Assembly (NCBI GenBank): GCA_900474095.1
Contig: UCOA01000025.1
Location: 111,875 to 175,874, forward strand
Length of the DNA: 64,000 nucleotides
Direction: 5' to 3'
From: Hyphomicrobiales bacterium
GTDB lineage: Bacteria; Pseudomonadota; Alphaproteobacteria; Rhizobiales; Rhizobiaceae
The position numbers and the translations under genes are program-made. This document shows positions 1-8,900 of the stretch, in pieces (positions within the stretch are counted from its first letter, which is position 1; every line of letters starts with the position of its first letter). The notes under the pieces were generated by a model. It saw only the letters and a program-made list of their open reading frames with translations, ran no database searches and was not told the origin of the DNA.

Positions 1-1
1 G

Positions 2-1396
2 CAGGCGCAGATGCGACGGGTCGAAGACGGGCTGAAGCCGCTGGTCGACAGCGGCGAGATCGCCAATATCTTCTCCATTTCCGGCCAGGGCGGATCGGTC
101 AACAGCGGCTTCATGGTGCTGACGCTGGCGCCCTGGAGCGACCGCGAGCGTACCCAGCAGCAGATTTCCGCCGACATCACCAAAATGACGACGAATATCC
201 CGTCGATCCGGGTCTTCCCGATCCAGCCGAACAGCCTCGGCATCCGCGGCGCCGGCAATGGGCTGCAGGTGGCGCTGGTCGGCAACGACTATGCTAAACT
301 CGGCGATGCCGCCGCAAAACTCGTCCGCCAGATGGAAGATAGCGGCCGTTTCGAAAATGTTCGCCTGAACTACGAGGAGAACCAGGCGCAGCTTTCGGTG
401 ACAATCGATCGCGAACGGGCATCCGATCTCGGCATCGATATCAAGGGCCTGTCGTCGGCGCTGCAGGCGATGCTCGACGGCAACAGCGTGCTTGACGTCT
501 ATGTCGAAGGGGAGGCCTATCCGGTCAAGCTCCTGTCGACGACCAACCCGGTGAATGATCCGACCGACCTGCAGAATATCTTCCTGAAGACTGGCGACGG
601 CAAGATCGTGCCGATGTCGTCGATCGCCACGGTCGAGGAAAAGGCCGTCGCGCCGCAGTTGGCGCGAGAATCGCAGCTGCGTTCCGTGTCGCTGTCCGCC
701 AGTCTGACGTCCGGGTTGGCGCTCGGCGACGCGCTGACGATGGTGGAGGAGATGGCCGAGCCGCTCCTGCCGCCTGGCTCACGCGTCGTGCCGCTGGCCG
801 AGGCGGCGACGCTCGATGAGAACGCCAATGGTATGTTCGTCACCTTCGGCTTTGCGCTCGTCATCATCTTCCTGGTGCTGGCCGCACAGTTCGAAAGCCT
901 GGTCAGCGGCGTGATCATCATGTCGACCGTGCCGCTCGGTCTTGCCTGCGCCGTCTTTGCAATGCTGATGACCGGCAACACGCTGAACATCTACAGCCAG
1001 ATCGGGCTGGTGCTCCTGGTCGGCATCATGGCGAAGAACGGTATCCTGATCGTCGAGTTCGCCAATCAGTTGCGCGACCGCGGCGAAGATCTTCGCTCCG
1101 CGATCGAGAACGCCGCGAATATTCGTCTGCGGCCGGTGATGATGACAATGATCGCCACCATCGTCGGCGCCGTGCCGCTGGTTCTGGCGAGCGGTGCCGG
1201 GGCCGAGGCCCGCATCGCGCTTGGCGGTGTGCTGGTCGGGGGGCTCGGGCTTGCGACGGTGGTGACGCTCTACCTGACGCCGGTCGCCTATCTGGTCATT
1301 GCCCGGTTCACCAAACCGCATGTCGACGAAGAACGGCGGCTTCATCGTGAGCTGGAACAGGCCGAAGCGCTGCAACTGGCTGAAGCTGCGGAATGA
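2..1396 (+). CDS. RND-family multidrug efflux permease, C-terminal part (gene cut by window edge)
   Basis: The reading frame is open to the left edge, so this is the last ~464 residues of a protein that is usually about 1,040 residues. It holds the second periplasmic porter half, then a hydrophobic block (about residues 273-435) with five to six membrane helices. That block contains the conserved cytoplasmic-side stretch GLVLLVGIMAKNGILIVEF typical of AcrB/MexB/MdtB-like HAE1 transporters, and a charged tail follows. These inner-membrane pumps expel drugs and amphiphiles by proton antiport with a periplasmic adaptor and an outer-membrane channel. The adaptor gene would be expected just left of the window. 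Substrate cannot be inferred. Confidence 0.93.
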   Translation, partial: QAQMRRVEDGLKPLVDSGEIANIFSISGQGGSVNSGFMVLTLAPWSDRERTQQQISADITKMTTNIPSIRVFPIQPNSLGIRGAGNGLQVALVGNDYAKLGDAAAKLVRQMEDSGRFENVRLNYEENQAQLSVTIDRERASDLGIDIKGLSSALQAMLDGNSVLDVYVEGEAYPVKLLSTTNPVNDPTDLQNIFLKTGDGKIVPMSSIATVEEKAVAPQLARESQLRSVSLSASLTSGLALGDALTMVEEMAEPLLPPGSRVVPLAEAATLDENANGMFVTFGFALVIIFLVLAAQFESLVSGVIIMSTVPLGLACAVFAMLMTGNTLNIYSQIGLVLLVGIMAKNGILIVEFANQLRDRGEDLRSAIENAANIRLRPVMMTMIATIVGAVPLVLASGAGAEARIALGGVLVGGLGLATVVTLYLTPVAYLVIARFTKPHVDEERRLHRELEQAEALQLAEAAE

Positions 1397-1610
1397 CACC
1401 GAGCAAGCGGTGTGGCGACCGCGCTACCTTTCCGGTCGGTGATCCCAGGTTCTTTCTCCCGTGTGACCGGACTGTCTCACTTCGTCGTAATTGTCTGCTA
1501 AACCCGTGATGTTCAGGGCGAGGTTCTGGACAAAGTGATTCCGATTTGCACAGTAGCGCGTTGAAATCTAAGAATTTCCGCCATGTGCAGCGGCGGTTCG
1601 GGAGAGAGCG

Positions 1611-3020
1611 ATGGCGTTGAAGGCGATCAGGGCGGGCATCCGCAACGAAACGGGCATAGCTGCCGCCGTACGGCTGATGAGCGAGCGGTTCGGCGATCGT
1701 TTCCAGACCGGCGAGGCCATCCGAGCGCAGCATGCCCACACGACGACCTACATTCCGGCGCAATTGCCTGACGGAGTCGTCTATCCGGACAGTGCGGCCG
1801 AGGTCGAGGCGATCGTCGCGATTGCCAGCGAGCACGGCGTTCCGTTGATCGCCTTCGGCACGGGGTCATCGCTCGAAGGCCATATCAACGCGCCGCATGG
1901 CGGCGTGAGCGTCGATATGAGCCGCATGGACAAGGTGCTCGAGGTCAATGCCAGCGATTTCGATTGTACCGTCCAGCCGGGCATCACCCGGGAAGCGCTG
2001 AACATCCATCTGCGCGACACGGGCCTGTTCTTCCCGATCGATCCGGGCGCCAATGCCTCGATCGGCGGCATGGCATCGACGCGGGCTTCCGGTACGAATG
2101 CCGTGCGCTACGGCACGATGAAGGACAATGTGCTCGCCCTGACGGCGGTGACGGCGGGCGGCAAGGAAATTCGCACGGCGCACCGCGCCAGGAAGTCGTC
2201 CGCGGGCTACGATCTCACCCGTCTTTTCGTGGGTGCCGAGGGCACGCTTGGCATCCTCACCTCGATCACTCTGCGGCTGCAGGGCATCCCGGACATGATC
2301 GCGGGCGGCGTCTGCTCGTTTCCGTCGGTGAGCGATGCCTGCAATACCGTGATCCTGACCATCCAGTTGGGCATTCCGGTGGCGCGGATCGAACTTTTGG
2401 ACGCAGTCCAGATGCGGGCGAGCAACGCCTATTCCGGATTGTCCTTCCCGGAAATGCCGACGCTGTTCGTCGAGTTTCACGGCAGTGCCGAAAGCGTGGC
2501 GCTGCAATCGAAGCAATTCGGCGAGATCGCCGCCGAATTCGGCAGTTCCGAATTCCTCTGGACGGCCAATACCGAGGATCGCAACGCACTGTGGAAGGCG
2601 CGGCACAATGCCTATTGGGCGCAGAAGAGCCTGGCGCCCGGGCTGGCTATACTCTCCACCGATGTCTGCGTGCCGATCTCGCGGCTCGCCGATTGCGTCG
2701 AGGCGACGCATGAGGATATTCTCGCCAATGGCCTGATTGCCCCGATCGTCGGGCATGCGGGTGACGGGAACTTTCACGTCGGCCTTCTGTTTGATGACAA
2801 GAACAACGCCGAGATTGCGAAGGCGGAGGCGTTCGTCGCCCGCCTCAACGAGCGGGCGCTGGCGATGGATGGCACCTGCACCGGCGAGCACGGCATCGGA
2901 CAGGGCAAGATGCCGTTCCTGGAGGCCGAGCTTGGTGACGCGCTCGATCTGATGCGGCAGGTGAAGCGGGCGCTGGATCCGGGCAACATCTTCAATCCCG
3001 GCAAGATTTTTGCCATGTGA
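1611..3020 (+). CDS. FAD-linked oxidase, D-lactate dehydrogenase (cytochrome)/glycolate oxidase GlcD type
   Basis: 469 residues, the normal length for the D-lactate dehydrogenase/GlcD flavoprotein family. The PCMH-type FAD-binding domain fills about residues 40-215 (FGTGSSLEGH near 85; IDPGANASIGGMASTRASG near 146). The C-terminal FAD-oxidase domain has the conserved GHAGDGNFH (about 381) and GEHGIGQGK (about 424) motifs. These enzymes oxidise D-2-hydroxyacids to 2-ketoacids and pass electrons to cytochrome c or quinone. Start chosen at the ATG with an upstream GGGAGAGAG. It stands alone between the efflux pump and the AsmA gene, without GlcE/GlcF partners, which favours a single-subunit D-lactate dehydrogenase over glycolate oxidase. 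Confidence 0.88.
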   Translation: MALKAIRAGIRNETGIAAAVRLMSERFGDRFQTGEAIRAQHAHTTTYIPAQLPDGVVYPDSAAEVEAIVAIASEHGVPLIAFGTGSSLEGHINAPHGGVSVDMSRMDKVLEVNASDFDCTVQPGITREALNIHLRDTGLFFPIDPGANASIGGMASTRASGTNAVRYGTMKDNVLALTAVTAGGKEIRTAHRARKSSAGYDLTRLFVGAEGTLGILTSITLRLQGIPDMIAGGVCSFPSVSDACNTVILTIQLGIPVARIELLDAVQMRASNAYSGLSFPEMPTLFVEFHGSAESVALQSKQFGEIAAEFGSSEFLWTANTEDRNALWKARHNAYWAQKSLAPGLAILSTDVCVPISRLADCVEATHEDILANGLIAPIVGHAGDGNFHVGLLFDDKNNAEIAKAEAFVARLNERALAMDGTCTGEHGIGQGKMPFLEAELGDALDLMRQVKRALDPGNIFNPGKIFAM

Positions 3021-3114
3021 AAAGCCTGAAGCGGTGTTAATACCAATTATCGATGACAGGATGCGCGCTGAAGGGCGCCATCGTCCGCAGCAAACGGGTT
3101 AGGACTTTCAACTG

Positions 3115-6100
3115 GTGCTTTCGCGAATTCTGGTTTTCGTCGGCGGTCTTCTGGTCGTGGCTCTATTTGCCGCGCTGATTGCCCCACTGTTCGTGGACTG
3201 GACCGATTTTCGCAAGGATTTTGAGCGCGAGGCCAGCCGGATCATGGGAAAGCCCGTGGTCGTGCATGGTAGCGTCGATGCGCGGCTGATCCCATTCCCT
3301 TCGGTCACCCTCAACGATGTGCGTGTTGGTCAGTCCGAGAGCGGGGAGCCGCTGATCCAGGTTGCGCGTTTTTCGATGGATGCGGAGCTTGCTCCGTTCC
3401 TTTCCGGCGAAGCGCTGATCTTCGACATGCGGCTGGAACAGCCGAAGGCGAAGGTACGGCTCCTGCCGGATGGTACGCTTGACTGGGCGCGCGGACGCAA
3501 GGCATCCATTCCGGCCAAGATCGTAATCCTCGAAAACGTTGCGATCACGGGTGGCCAGATCGACTTCATCGACGAGCAGACCGGGCGGACCCGCCGGATC
3601 ACCGGGCTCGAAGCCGATCTCTCTGCCCGTTCGCTTGCCGGGCCGTGGAAGATGGAAGGCCGCGCGGCGTTGGACGGCGAGGCGGGGCGCTTCGCCTTTT
3701 CCAGCAGCGAGGCCGATGACGAGGCCGGAACGCTTGGCATGCGGGCGCGATTGACCCCGGACAAGCGCCCGTTTGGCGTGGAATTGGACGGTGATCTGAA
3801 GATCGTCGATTTCAAGCCGGTTTACCAGGGCAAGTTCACGCTGACCGAAAACAAGCCCGCCGAGGCGCAGCCGGTGTCCGATCAATCCGGTGCCTTGCGG
3901 GTGACGGGTGGCTTCGAGCTGACCAATGAGCGTATCCGCGTGCCCGAATACCGGCTCGAGATCGGCCCGAAGGACGATCCCTATCTGGTAACAGGCGAGG
4001 CGACGCTCGATACCGGCAAGGAACAGGAATTCCTGCTTCTGGCCGATGGCCAGCAGATCGACGTCAGCCGTATCGGCAACACCGGCGAGGCGGGCAAGAC
4101 CGGTCGCGACCCGGCCGTCTCGATCCGCCAGAGGCTTGCGGCGATGATGGCGATCGCGGCGGATATTCCGATCCCGCAGGTGCCGGGCCGGGCGAGTTTG
4201 AAGCTGCCGGCAATTGTGATCGGCGATACGACGGTGCGCGATGTCCGCCTTGACCTGAGGCCGGACGGCGCCGGCTGGATGGTCGACAATGCGGTGGCGC
4301 AGCTTCCTGGCCGCACACAGTTCGAGGCCAAGGGCAGGCTGCAACTGAGCGGCCAGCGCGCTTTTCGCGGCGACATGCTCGTCGCTTCCAACCAGCCGTC
4401 GGGCCTTGCGGCCTGGGTTGCCGGGTCGGTCGATCCGGCTATCCGCAAGCTGAAGACCGCCGGTTTTTCGGCCACCGTCAATCTTACCGATACGCTGCAG
4501 CAGTTCGAGCGCCTTGAAGTCGCAGCCGGGCCTGCTGTATTGCGCGGCCGGATCGAGCGGCAGGCGCTTGACGGCGTCTCGCCGAACCTGTCGCTGCAGC
4601 TCAAAGGAAACCGCATCGATCTTGAAGCGTTGCAGGCATTGGCGGGGCTTGTGGCGGGCGACGCCTCGAATGAAACGGTGCTTTCCCACACAATCGCCGC
4701 CGATCTTTCGGCCGAGCATTTCTCCGCTTTCAATGAGGATGCCAGCGACGTGCAACTGGTGGCGACCTTGAAAAATGGCCAGTTGCAGGCTGAGCGCGTC
4801 TCCATCGGAAACCTCGCCGGAACACAACTGGCCTTGTCAGGGCGCATGAGCGGCGACCTGTCGGCACCGGTGGTTTCGACCAAGATGAAGCTGGCTTCGG
4901 CGGATCCGACACCTTTTCTGAAGATGATCGCGCGTCACGCCGCCGCCCATCCGGCGCTGGAGCGGCTGGTGAAAAGCGGCCCCTACTACTCGGACGCGGC
5001 ACTCGACGTGACCGTGACCTCAGGCGGCCAGGACGGCAAGGCGCCGGTGACTTTCGGTATCATCGGCACCGCGAACGGCACGAAGATCGCCGCCAATTAC
5101 CAAGCGCCGAACGTCGCGCAGGCGCTTATCGGGCAGGGTATCCTCTTGGAGGCGACGATGGAGAATCCCTCGACGCCCGTGCTGCTCGGTCAGCTCGGTT
5201 TTGATCCGCTGCCGTTCGACGCCGATGCCAATGCGATTTTCTCGGTCAAGCTGCAGGGCGCCGACGGCCAGAAGGCCAACGGCTCGCTCACCTTGACCAC
5301 GGAGCAGACGTCGCTATCGGCCAATGGCGATATCGATCTGTCGCGCGAGAATTTCCTTTCCGGCCAGTCGAAGATCACGCTCGAAAGCCGCGACTTCGAG
5401 CCGTTCCTGCTCTTGCAGGGGATTGGCCTGCCGCAGATGGGAACAGGTCTGCCGCTGGCGCTGAAGGCCGATATCGCAACGACGCCGGAAGCGGTGACGC
5501 TCTCGGCCATCGAGGGCAGGGCCGACAGCAACGCCTTTTCAGGATCCATCGCCATCGACCGGGCGAACGCCGGCAAGACGACGGGGCAGATTGCGCTCGA
5601 TACGCTCGATCTTGCGTGGGTCGGCGAAGGCATTGTCGGACCCGTCCAGGATACGGCGAGCGGCGATCTGTCGACGTCGCCCGTCATCCGTCCGGCATGG
5701 AGCGGGCTCGATGTCGCTCTTGATTTTTCCACCAAGCGGTTCTGGCCGGGTGTCTACGGAGCGGTGTCGGACATGACCGGCAAGCTTGTCTGGAAGGGCG
5801 ACCAGATCGCGTTCGACACGCTGTCCGGCAATTGGCTGGGCGGCAAGGTCGAGGGCCGCATGTTGCTCGGCAGTGGCGACGGCTCCGGCTTCTTCCAGAC
5901 GCGCCTTGATCTCAAGGATGCGGACCTTGCCACGACGGCCTGGACAACGCGCGGCGCGGCGGTCGTAGAGGGCAAGGCCGATCTGACGATTGCGATGGAG
6001 GCCTCCGGCAAGACGGTACGGGCGATGGTTGAATCGACCAGCGGATCCGGTACGGCCACACTTAAGGATACCGTCGTTCACGGCCTCAATACGGCGGCGC

Positions 6101-6930
6101 TGCCTGATATCCTGGCGGCGGCCGATCGGTTGGAGGGGAACATTACGCCGGATTCGGTCAAGCCCATCGCCGAGAAGCACGTGCTGGCGGGGCAGGCGGT
6201 GCTTGGCGCGGTGACGGTGCCCTTCAACATTGCCGGCGGTACTCTGCGGGCGCAGAACGTGACGGCGGGCGATGCCGCTGCCAGTCTCTCTGCCGAGGCA
6301 GAAATCAGCTTTCCCGACGAACGGATGAACGCGGGCCTAACGATCCAATTCGCCCCAGGCGAGGAAGCGTTGACCGGTGCCGAGGCGAAGGTGAAGCTGG
6401 AATATGCGGGCCTGCTTCAATCGCCCGGTCTGACGCTGGATGCCACCGACCTGTCGAATTTCCTCTCGCTCAGGGCCTTCGAGCGGGAACGCCGGCGCGT
6501 CGAGACGCTGCAGGCGAATGTGCTGGAAAAACAGCGGCTGCGGCGGGAGGTGGCGCTCTACAAGGCCAATGCTGCCGAGCGGGAGGCAGCGCGGCTGCGA
6601 GCCATCGAAGAAGAGCGGCGCCGCCAACTTGCCGTGGAAGCGGCAGCGCGGCAGAAGACGGAAGCCGAGGCGAGGGCGCTTGCCGAGAAGAAGGCTGCCG
6701 CGGAAGCCGCTGCGGCCAAAGCCGCTGAGGAAGCTGCGCGCAAAGCCGAGGAACAGAAAAACTTGAACCTTCTGCCGTTCGATCCGACCGGCGGCGCGCT
6801 ACGGGGCGGCGAGCTGCCTGCGCCGCCAGATGGCGGGACGACGCAGAACCCAGCCGGAGAGCAGCCGACGGTCCAGACACCGCCGCAGGGGCTGGACTTC
6901 AATACGCTGCCCGGCGTTACGCAGCAGTAA
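3115..6930 (+). CDS. AsmA-family membrane-anchored protein with C-terminal coiled coil
   Basis: A 1,271-residue protein starting at GTG. It has one N-terminal membrane helix (about residues 5-27), then VDWTDFRKDFEREASRIMGKPV and VHGSVDARLIPFPSVTLNDVRVG, the hallmark opening of AsmA proteins. The long middle is beta-rich and repetitive, like the AsmA/TamB lipid-transport superfamily. Residues about 1115-1225 form an Ala/Glu/Arg-rich coiled coil, and the last ~45 residues are Pro/Gly/Gln-rich. AsmA-like proteins are inner-membrane anchored, extend into the periplasm and are linked to outer-membrane lipid homeostasis. The charged coiled-coil tail is not part of the usual domain, and its partner is unknown. 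Confidence 0.88.
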   Translation: MLSRILVFVGGLLVVALFAALIAPLFVDWTDFRKDFEREASRIMGKPVVVHGSVDARLIPFPSVTLNDVRVGQSESGEPLIQVARFSMDAELAPFLSGEALIFDMRLEQPKAKVRLLPDGTLDWARGRKASIPAKIVILENVAITGGQIDFIDEQTGRTRRITGLEADLSARSLAGPWKMEGRAALDGEAGRFAFSSSEADDEAGTLGMRARLTPDKRPFGVELDGDLKIVDFKPVYQGKFTLTENKPAEAQPVSDQSGALRVTGGFELTNERIRVPEYRLEIGPKDDPYLVTGEATLDTGKEQEFLLLADGQQIDVSRIGNTGEAGKTGRDPAVSIRQRLAAMMAIAADIPIPQVPGRASLKLPAIVIGDTTVRDVRLDLRPDGAGWMVDNAVAQLPGRTQFEAKGRLQLSGQRAFRGDMLVASNQPSGLAAWVAGSVDPAIRKLKTAGFSATVNLTDTLQQFERLEVAAGPAVLRGRIERQALDGVSPNLSLQLKGNRIDLEALQALAGLVAGDASNETVLSHTIAADLSAEHFSAFNEDASDVQLVATLKNGQLQAERVSIGNLAGTQLALSGRMSGDLSAPVVSTKMKLASADPTPFLKMIARHAAAHPALERLVKSGPYYSDAALDVTVTSGGQDGKAPVTFGIIGTANGTKIAANYQAPNVAQALIGQGILLEATMENPSTPVLLGQLGFDPLPFDADANAIFSVKLQGADGQKANGSLTLTTEQTSLSANGDIDLSRENFLSGQSKITLESRDFEPFLLLQGIGLPQMGTGLPLALKADIATTPEAVTLSAIEGRADSNAFSGSIAIDRANAGKTTGQIALDTLDLAWVGEGIVGPVQDTASGDLSTSPVIRPAWSGLDVALDFSTKRFWPGVYGAVSDMTGKLVWKGDQIAFDTLSGNWLGGKVEGRMLLGSGDGSGFFQTRLDLKDADLATTAWTTRGAAVVEGKADLTIAMEASGKTVRAMVESTSGSGTATLKDTVVHGLNTAALPDILAAADRLEGNITPDSVKPIAEKHVLAGQAVLGAVTVPFNIAGGTLRAQNVTAGDAAASLSAEAEISFPDERMNAGLTIQFAPGEEALTGAEAKVKLEYAGLLQSPGLTLDATDLSNFLSLRAFERERRRVETLQANVLEKQRLRREVALYKANAAEREAARLRAIEEERRRQLAVEAAARQKTEAEARALAEKKAAAEAAAAKAAEEAARKAEEQKNLNLLPFDPTGGALRGGELPAPPDGGTTQNPAGEQPTVQTPPQGLDFNTLPGVTQQ

Positions 6931-6994
6931 GGCGTCGATGGCCCCGCAGAGGCTGCGGTCCGAATGGCAGGCCCTGCGCGAAATCTGTCCGGCT

Positions 6995-7210
6995 TCAAGC
7001 CCGCTGGCTCTTGATCCAGTCCAGCACATGGACCCGGAGCGCCGAAGAGAGATTGCTGTCGGCCAGGCGTCCATCGTCAATTTCGGCGATCAGCTGTGCA
7101 AGCGCGATTTTCCGGGTGTCGGCGATCGTCTTCAATTCCAGCCAGAAGGGCTCTTCCAGCGAGAAGCTGGTCCGGTGGCCATGCAGTGTCGCGGAATGCT
7201 TGCGGATCAA
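6995..7210 (-). CDS. ribbon-helix-helix domain protein
   Basis: A 71-residue protein with the alphaproteobacterial ribbon-helix-helix pattern: IRKHSATLHGHRTSFSLEE followed by FWLELKTIADTRKIALAQLI and an NLSSALRVHVLDWI end. Such proteins are small dimeric DNA binders of unknown target. I prefer the TTG start at 7210 because homologues begin near IRKHS and a GAGG lies 8 nt upstream. An ATG at 7303 would add 31 unconserved residues. It is last in a leftward series with DUF4169 and sspB. Confidence 0.8.
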   Translation of the reverse strand: MIRKHSATLHGHRTSFSLEEPFWLELKTIADTRKIALAQLIAEIDDGRLADSNLSSALRVHVLDWIKSQRA

Positions 7211-7318
7211 CGATCGTGCCTCAGGAAATGAATCAGGTCGTTTGGGGTTTGATTCCGGCGGGCTCTTTAACTCATTGATCCGGTTTGCAAATAGAGACTT
7301 CAATTAGCCCCGGAAGGC

Positions 7319-7525
7319 CTATGTCTGATCGTCGGTCTGATCCGGCGCTGTTTCTCGCCGGCCTTGCTCATGAAACTTTTCAGCCCTGTCGTTCAGCGAC
7401 CTGGTCAGCTTTTTCTCGGCCTTGGTCCGGCCAAAGGAAATGCGATTCTGCTCGGCGATCTTGTCCTTTTCCGTCCGCGCCTTCTGCTTGCGGAATTGAC
7501 GGAGATTGACGACGTCGCCGGTCAT
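7319..7525 (-). CDS. DUF4169 family protein
   Basis: A 68-residue, highly charged protein. Its N-terminal block VVNLRQFRKQKARTEKDKIA and following NRISFGRTKAEKKL match the DUF4169 family, a short conserved protein of Hyphomicrobiales with no known function. Arg/Lys clusters at residues 12-35 suggest a nucleic-acid or membrane-surface partner, but this is inference. It lies 27 bp downstream of sspB on the same strand and is probably cotranscribed with it. The C-terminal Gln/Asp/Thr tail is low complexity. Confidence 0.82.
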   Translation of the reverse strand: MTGDVVNLRQFRKQKARTEKDKIAEQNRISFGRTKAEKKLTRSLNDRAEKFHEQGRRETAPDQTDDQT

Positions 7526-7552
7526 GTGGGGACCTATCTTAAGGAATGGGCT

Positions 7553-8071
7553 TCAGTTCTTCTTGCGGAAGGAATCGAGCGAGATGACGGAGCCGCTCTC
7601 CTTCTTGCCGTCATCGCCGGACGTCACCGTCGCGTCAGCCTCGGAATCGGTAGTCTTCTCGGTCTGGGCGATCGGATAGGCGGTTATTTCGGCGCCCTCA
7701 TCCTCCTCGGCCGCAGCGACATCGAACTCCAGTTCGAAATTGACGGAGGGATCATAGAAGCCGCGAATTGCATTGAACGGGATGACCAGCTTTTCCGGTG
7801 TATCGGAGAAGGACAGGCCGATTTCGAACAATGTCTCGGTGACCTTCAAGTCCCAGAACTGATGCTGGACGACGATCGTCATCTGCTCGGCATATTTGGC
7901 TTTGAGATGCTGGGAGATGCGCACGCCCGGAGCACCGGTGAGGAACGTGATGAAGAAGTGGTGATCGCCGGGAAGGTGACCTGTGGCTGCGACTTCGGTC
8001 AAGACCTTGCGAATGACGCTGCGAAGGGCGTCCTGCGCGAGAATGTCGTAGCGGATATGGTCTTGGCCCAT
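7553..8071 (-). CDS. sspB: SspB-family ClpXP adaptor for ssrA-tagged proteins
   Basis: 172 residues from the ATG at 8071 (MGQDHIRYDILAQDALR), which has GGGGA five bases upstream. An in-frame ATG at 8107 is possible but would add a non-conserved leader. Residues ~5-125 match the alphaproteobacterial SspB fold, including HHFFITFLTGAPGVRISQHLKAKY. A Glu/Asp/Thr-rich linker follows and the protein ends in VISLDSFRKKN, probably the ClpX-docking tail. SspB tethers ssrA-tagged proteins to ClpXP for degradation. The tmRNA gene that encodes the tag lies just upstream on the same strand. Confidence 0.9.
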   Translation of the reverse strand: MGQDHIRYDILAQDALRSVIRKVLTEVAATGHLPGDHHFFITFLTGAPGVRISQHLKAKYAEQMTIVVQHQFWDLKVTETLFEIGLSFSDTPEKLVIPFNAIRGFYDPSVNFELEFDVAAAEEDEGAEITAYPIAQTEKTTDSEADATVTSGDDGKKESGSVISLDSFRKKN

Positions 8072-8195
8072 AAGATCCCCGTCTTTCTTGTAACTCAACT
8101 CTGTCACACTCTATGCCGTCTGCTCTCTTAGCAGGAAAGTCCTCGCATACGAGTCAGTTGCATCATCTATAGACCATTTCAAGGCAGGGGAGAAG

Positions 8196-8526
8196 GTGAA
8201 GGCTTCTGTTGCCAGGTGCCTTCGGACCCCGCCTAAGAGTGCGACCCCTTAGGACTTGATTTGAAGTGTCACACCGCGATTAAGCAGCGAGACGAGCTTC
8301 CGCATAGTTGTCGTTTGCAACTACAATTTTAGCCCGATAACGGTGGTACAATGCCGAGCGAAAAGTCGATCTTTACACCCTTGTCGATCCTATTTCGCCC
8401 CCATCAAAAGCCGGTCGGCTATTCTTGACCTGTAAGTCATTGCCGACCGGTTTTTGGTGGAGGCGCCGGGTACCGCCCCCGGGTCCAATAGGTTTATTTC
8501 ACCGCCTGTTTATCGCCATAGCCGCC
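8196..8526 (-). ncRNA. ssrA: transfer-messenger RNA, circularly permuted two-piece form (ends approximate)
   Basis: Read on the minus strand, the acceptor piece comes first and ends CGCCTCCACCA, with CCA ending at 8455. A short linker (8454-8403) follows, then the coding piece starting GGGGGCG at 8402. GGGGGCG pairs with CGCCTCC with a G-U at the third pair, the alanine identity element. A 5-bp T-stem (CCGGG/CCCGG) and a P2-like helix, AATAGG (8394-8389) with CCTATT (8492-8487), join the pieces. The resume codon GCA is at 8318-8316; the tag reads ANDNYAEARLAA and stops at TAA 8282-8280. The order acceptor-linker-coding is the permuted arrangement known in Alphaproteobacteria. Outer ends are estimated from pairing. 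Confidence 0.95.
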
Positions 8527-8538
8527 CGAAGACGGCAA

Positions 8539-8566
8539 TTAACATATAGGTCTTAAATAGTTCCAA
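8539..8566 (-). promoter_or_regulatory. candidate sigma-70-type promoter for ssrA
   Basis: On the minus strand a TTGGAA box (8566-8561) is followed after 16 bases by TGTTAA (8544-8539), just upstream of the estimated 5' end of the tmRNA precursor. The surroundings are AT-rich compared with neighbouring sequence. Match to consensus is only partial. The rest of 8567-8900 shows no convincing gene and presumably also carries the thyA promoter. Confidence 0.35.
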
Positions 8567-8900
8567 GAAAAGGGGGCTTCCGGAAAATACAGTGTATGCT
8601 TGTTGCCAGCCGCGCGCCGGATTGGCCTTGACCGGTTCGCCAAGCGAGAAAAAATCCTGTTGCGTGCGTTCGCCCAGGGAAGGATCGGATTGCCCAATGA
8701 GGACTCCTTGCCAGGACCATGGCGGCGACCGGTCGAAGTGTGACGTTCAATTATCTGGTGGCAAAACAACTCGATCGCGTCTCGCAACACTCTGATCGGG
8801 AGTGCCGGTCACGACGGCCCTGGGGAAACCCGGCATTTACCGATTGGTTCGCCGCTGACTTGCGCCTATTTTACCCGTAAAACGAATCGGCGGCGGATCC

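Noticed and set aside
3163..4827. Long minus-strand open frame (554 codons) opposite the AsmA gene
   Set aside because: It is a high-GC antisense shadow. Its protein is rich in His/Arg/Gln with no domain, while the plus frame shows family motifs throughout.
8627..8660. TTGACC followed by an A-rich stretch as a thyA promoter
   Set aside because: The -10 match is poor and it lies more than 240 bp from thyA, so I could not support it.
8539..8790. 83-codon minus-strand frame between ssrA and thyA
   Set aside because: Composition is irregular with no SD or motif, and it covers the probable ssrA promoter.
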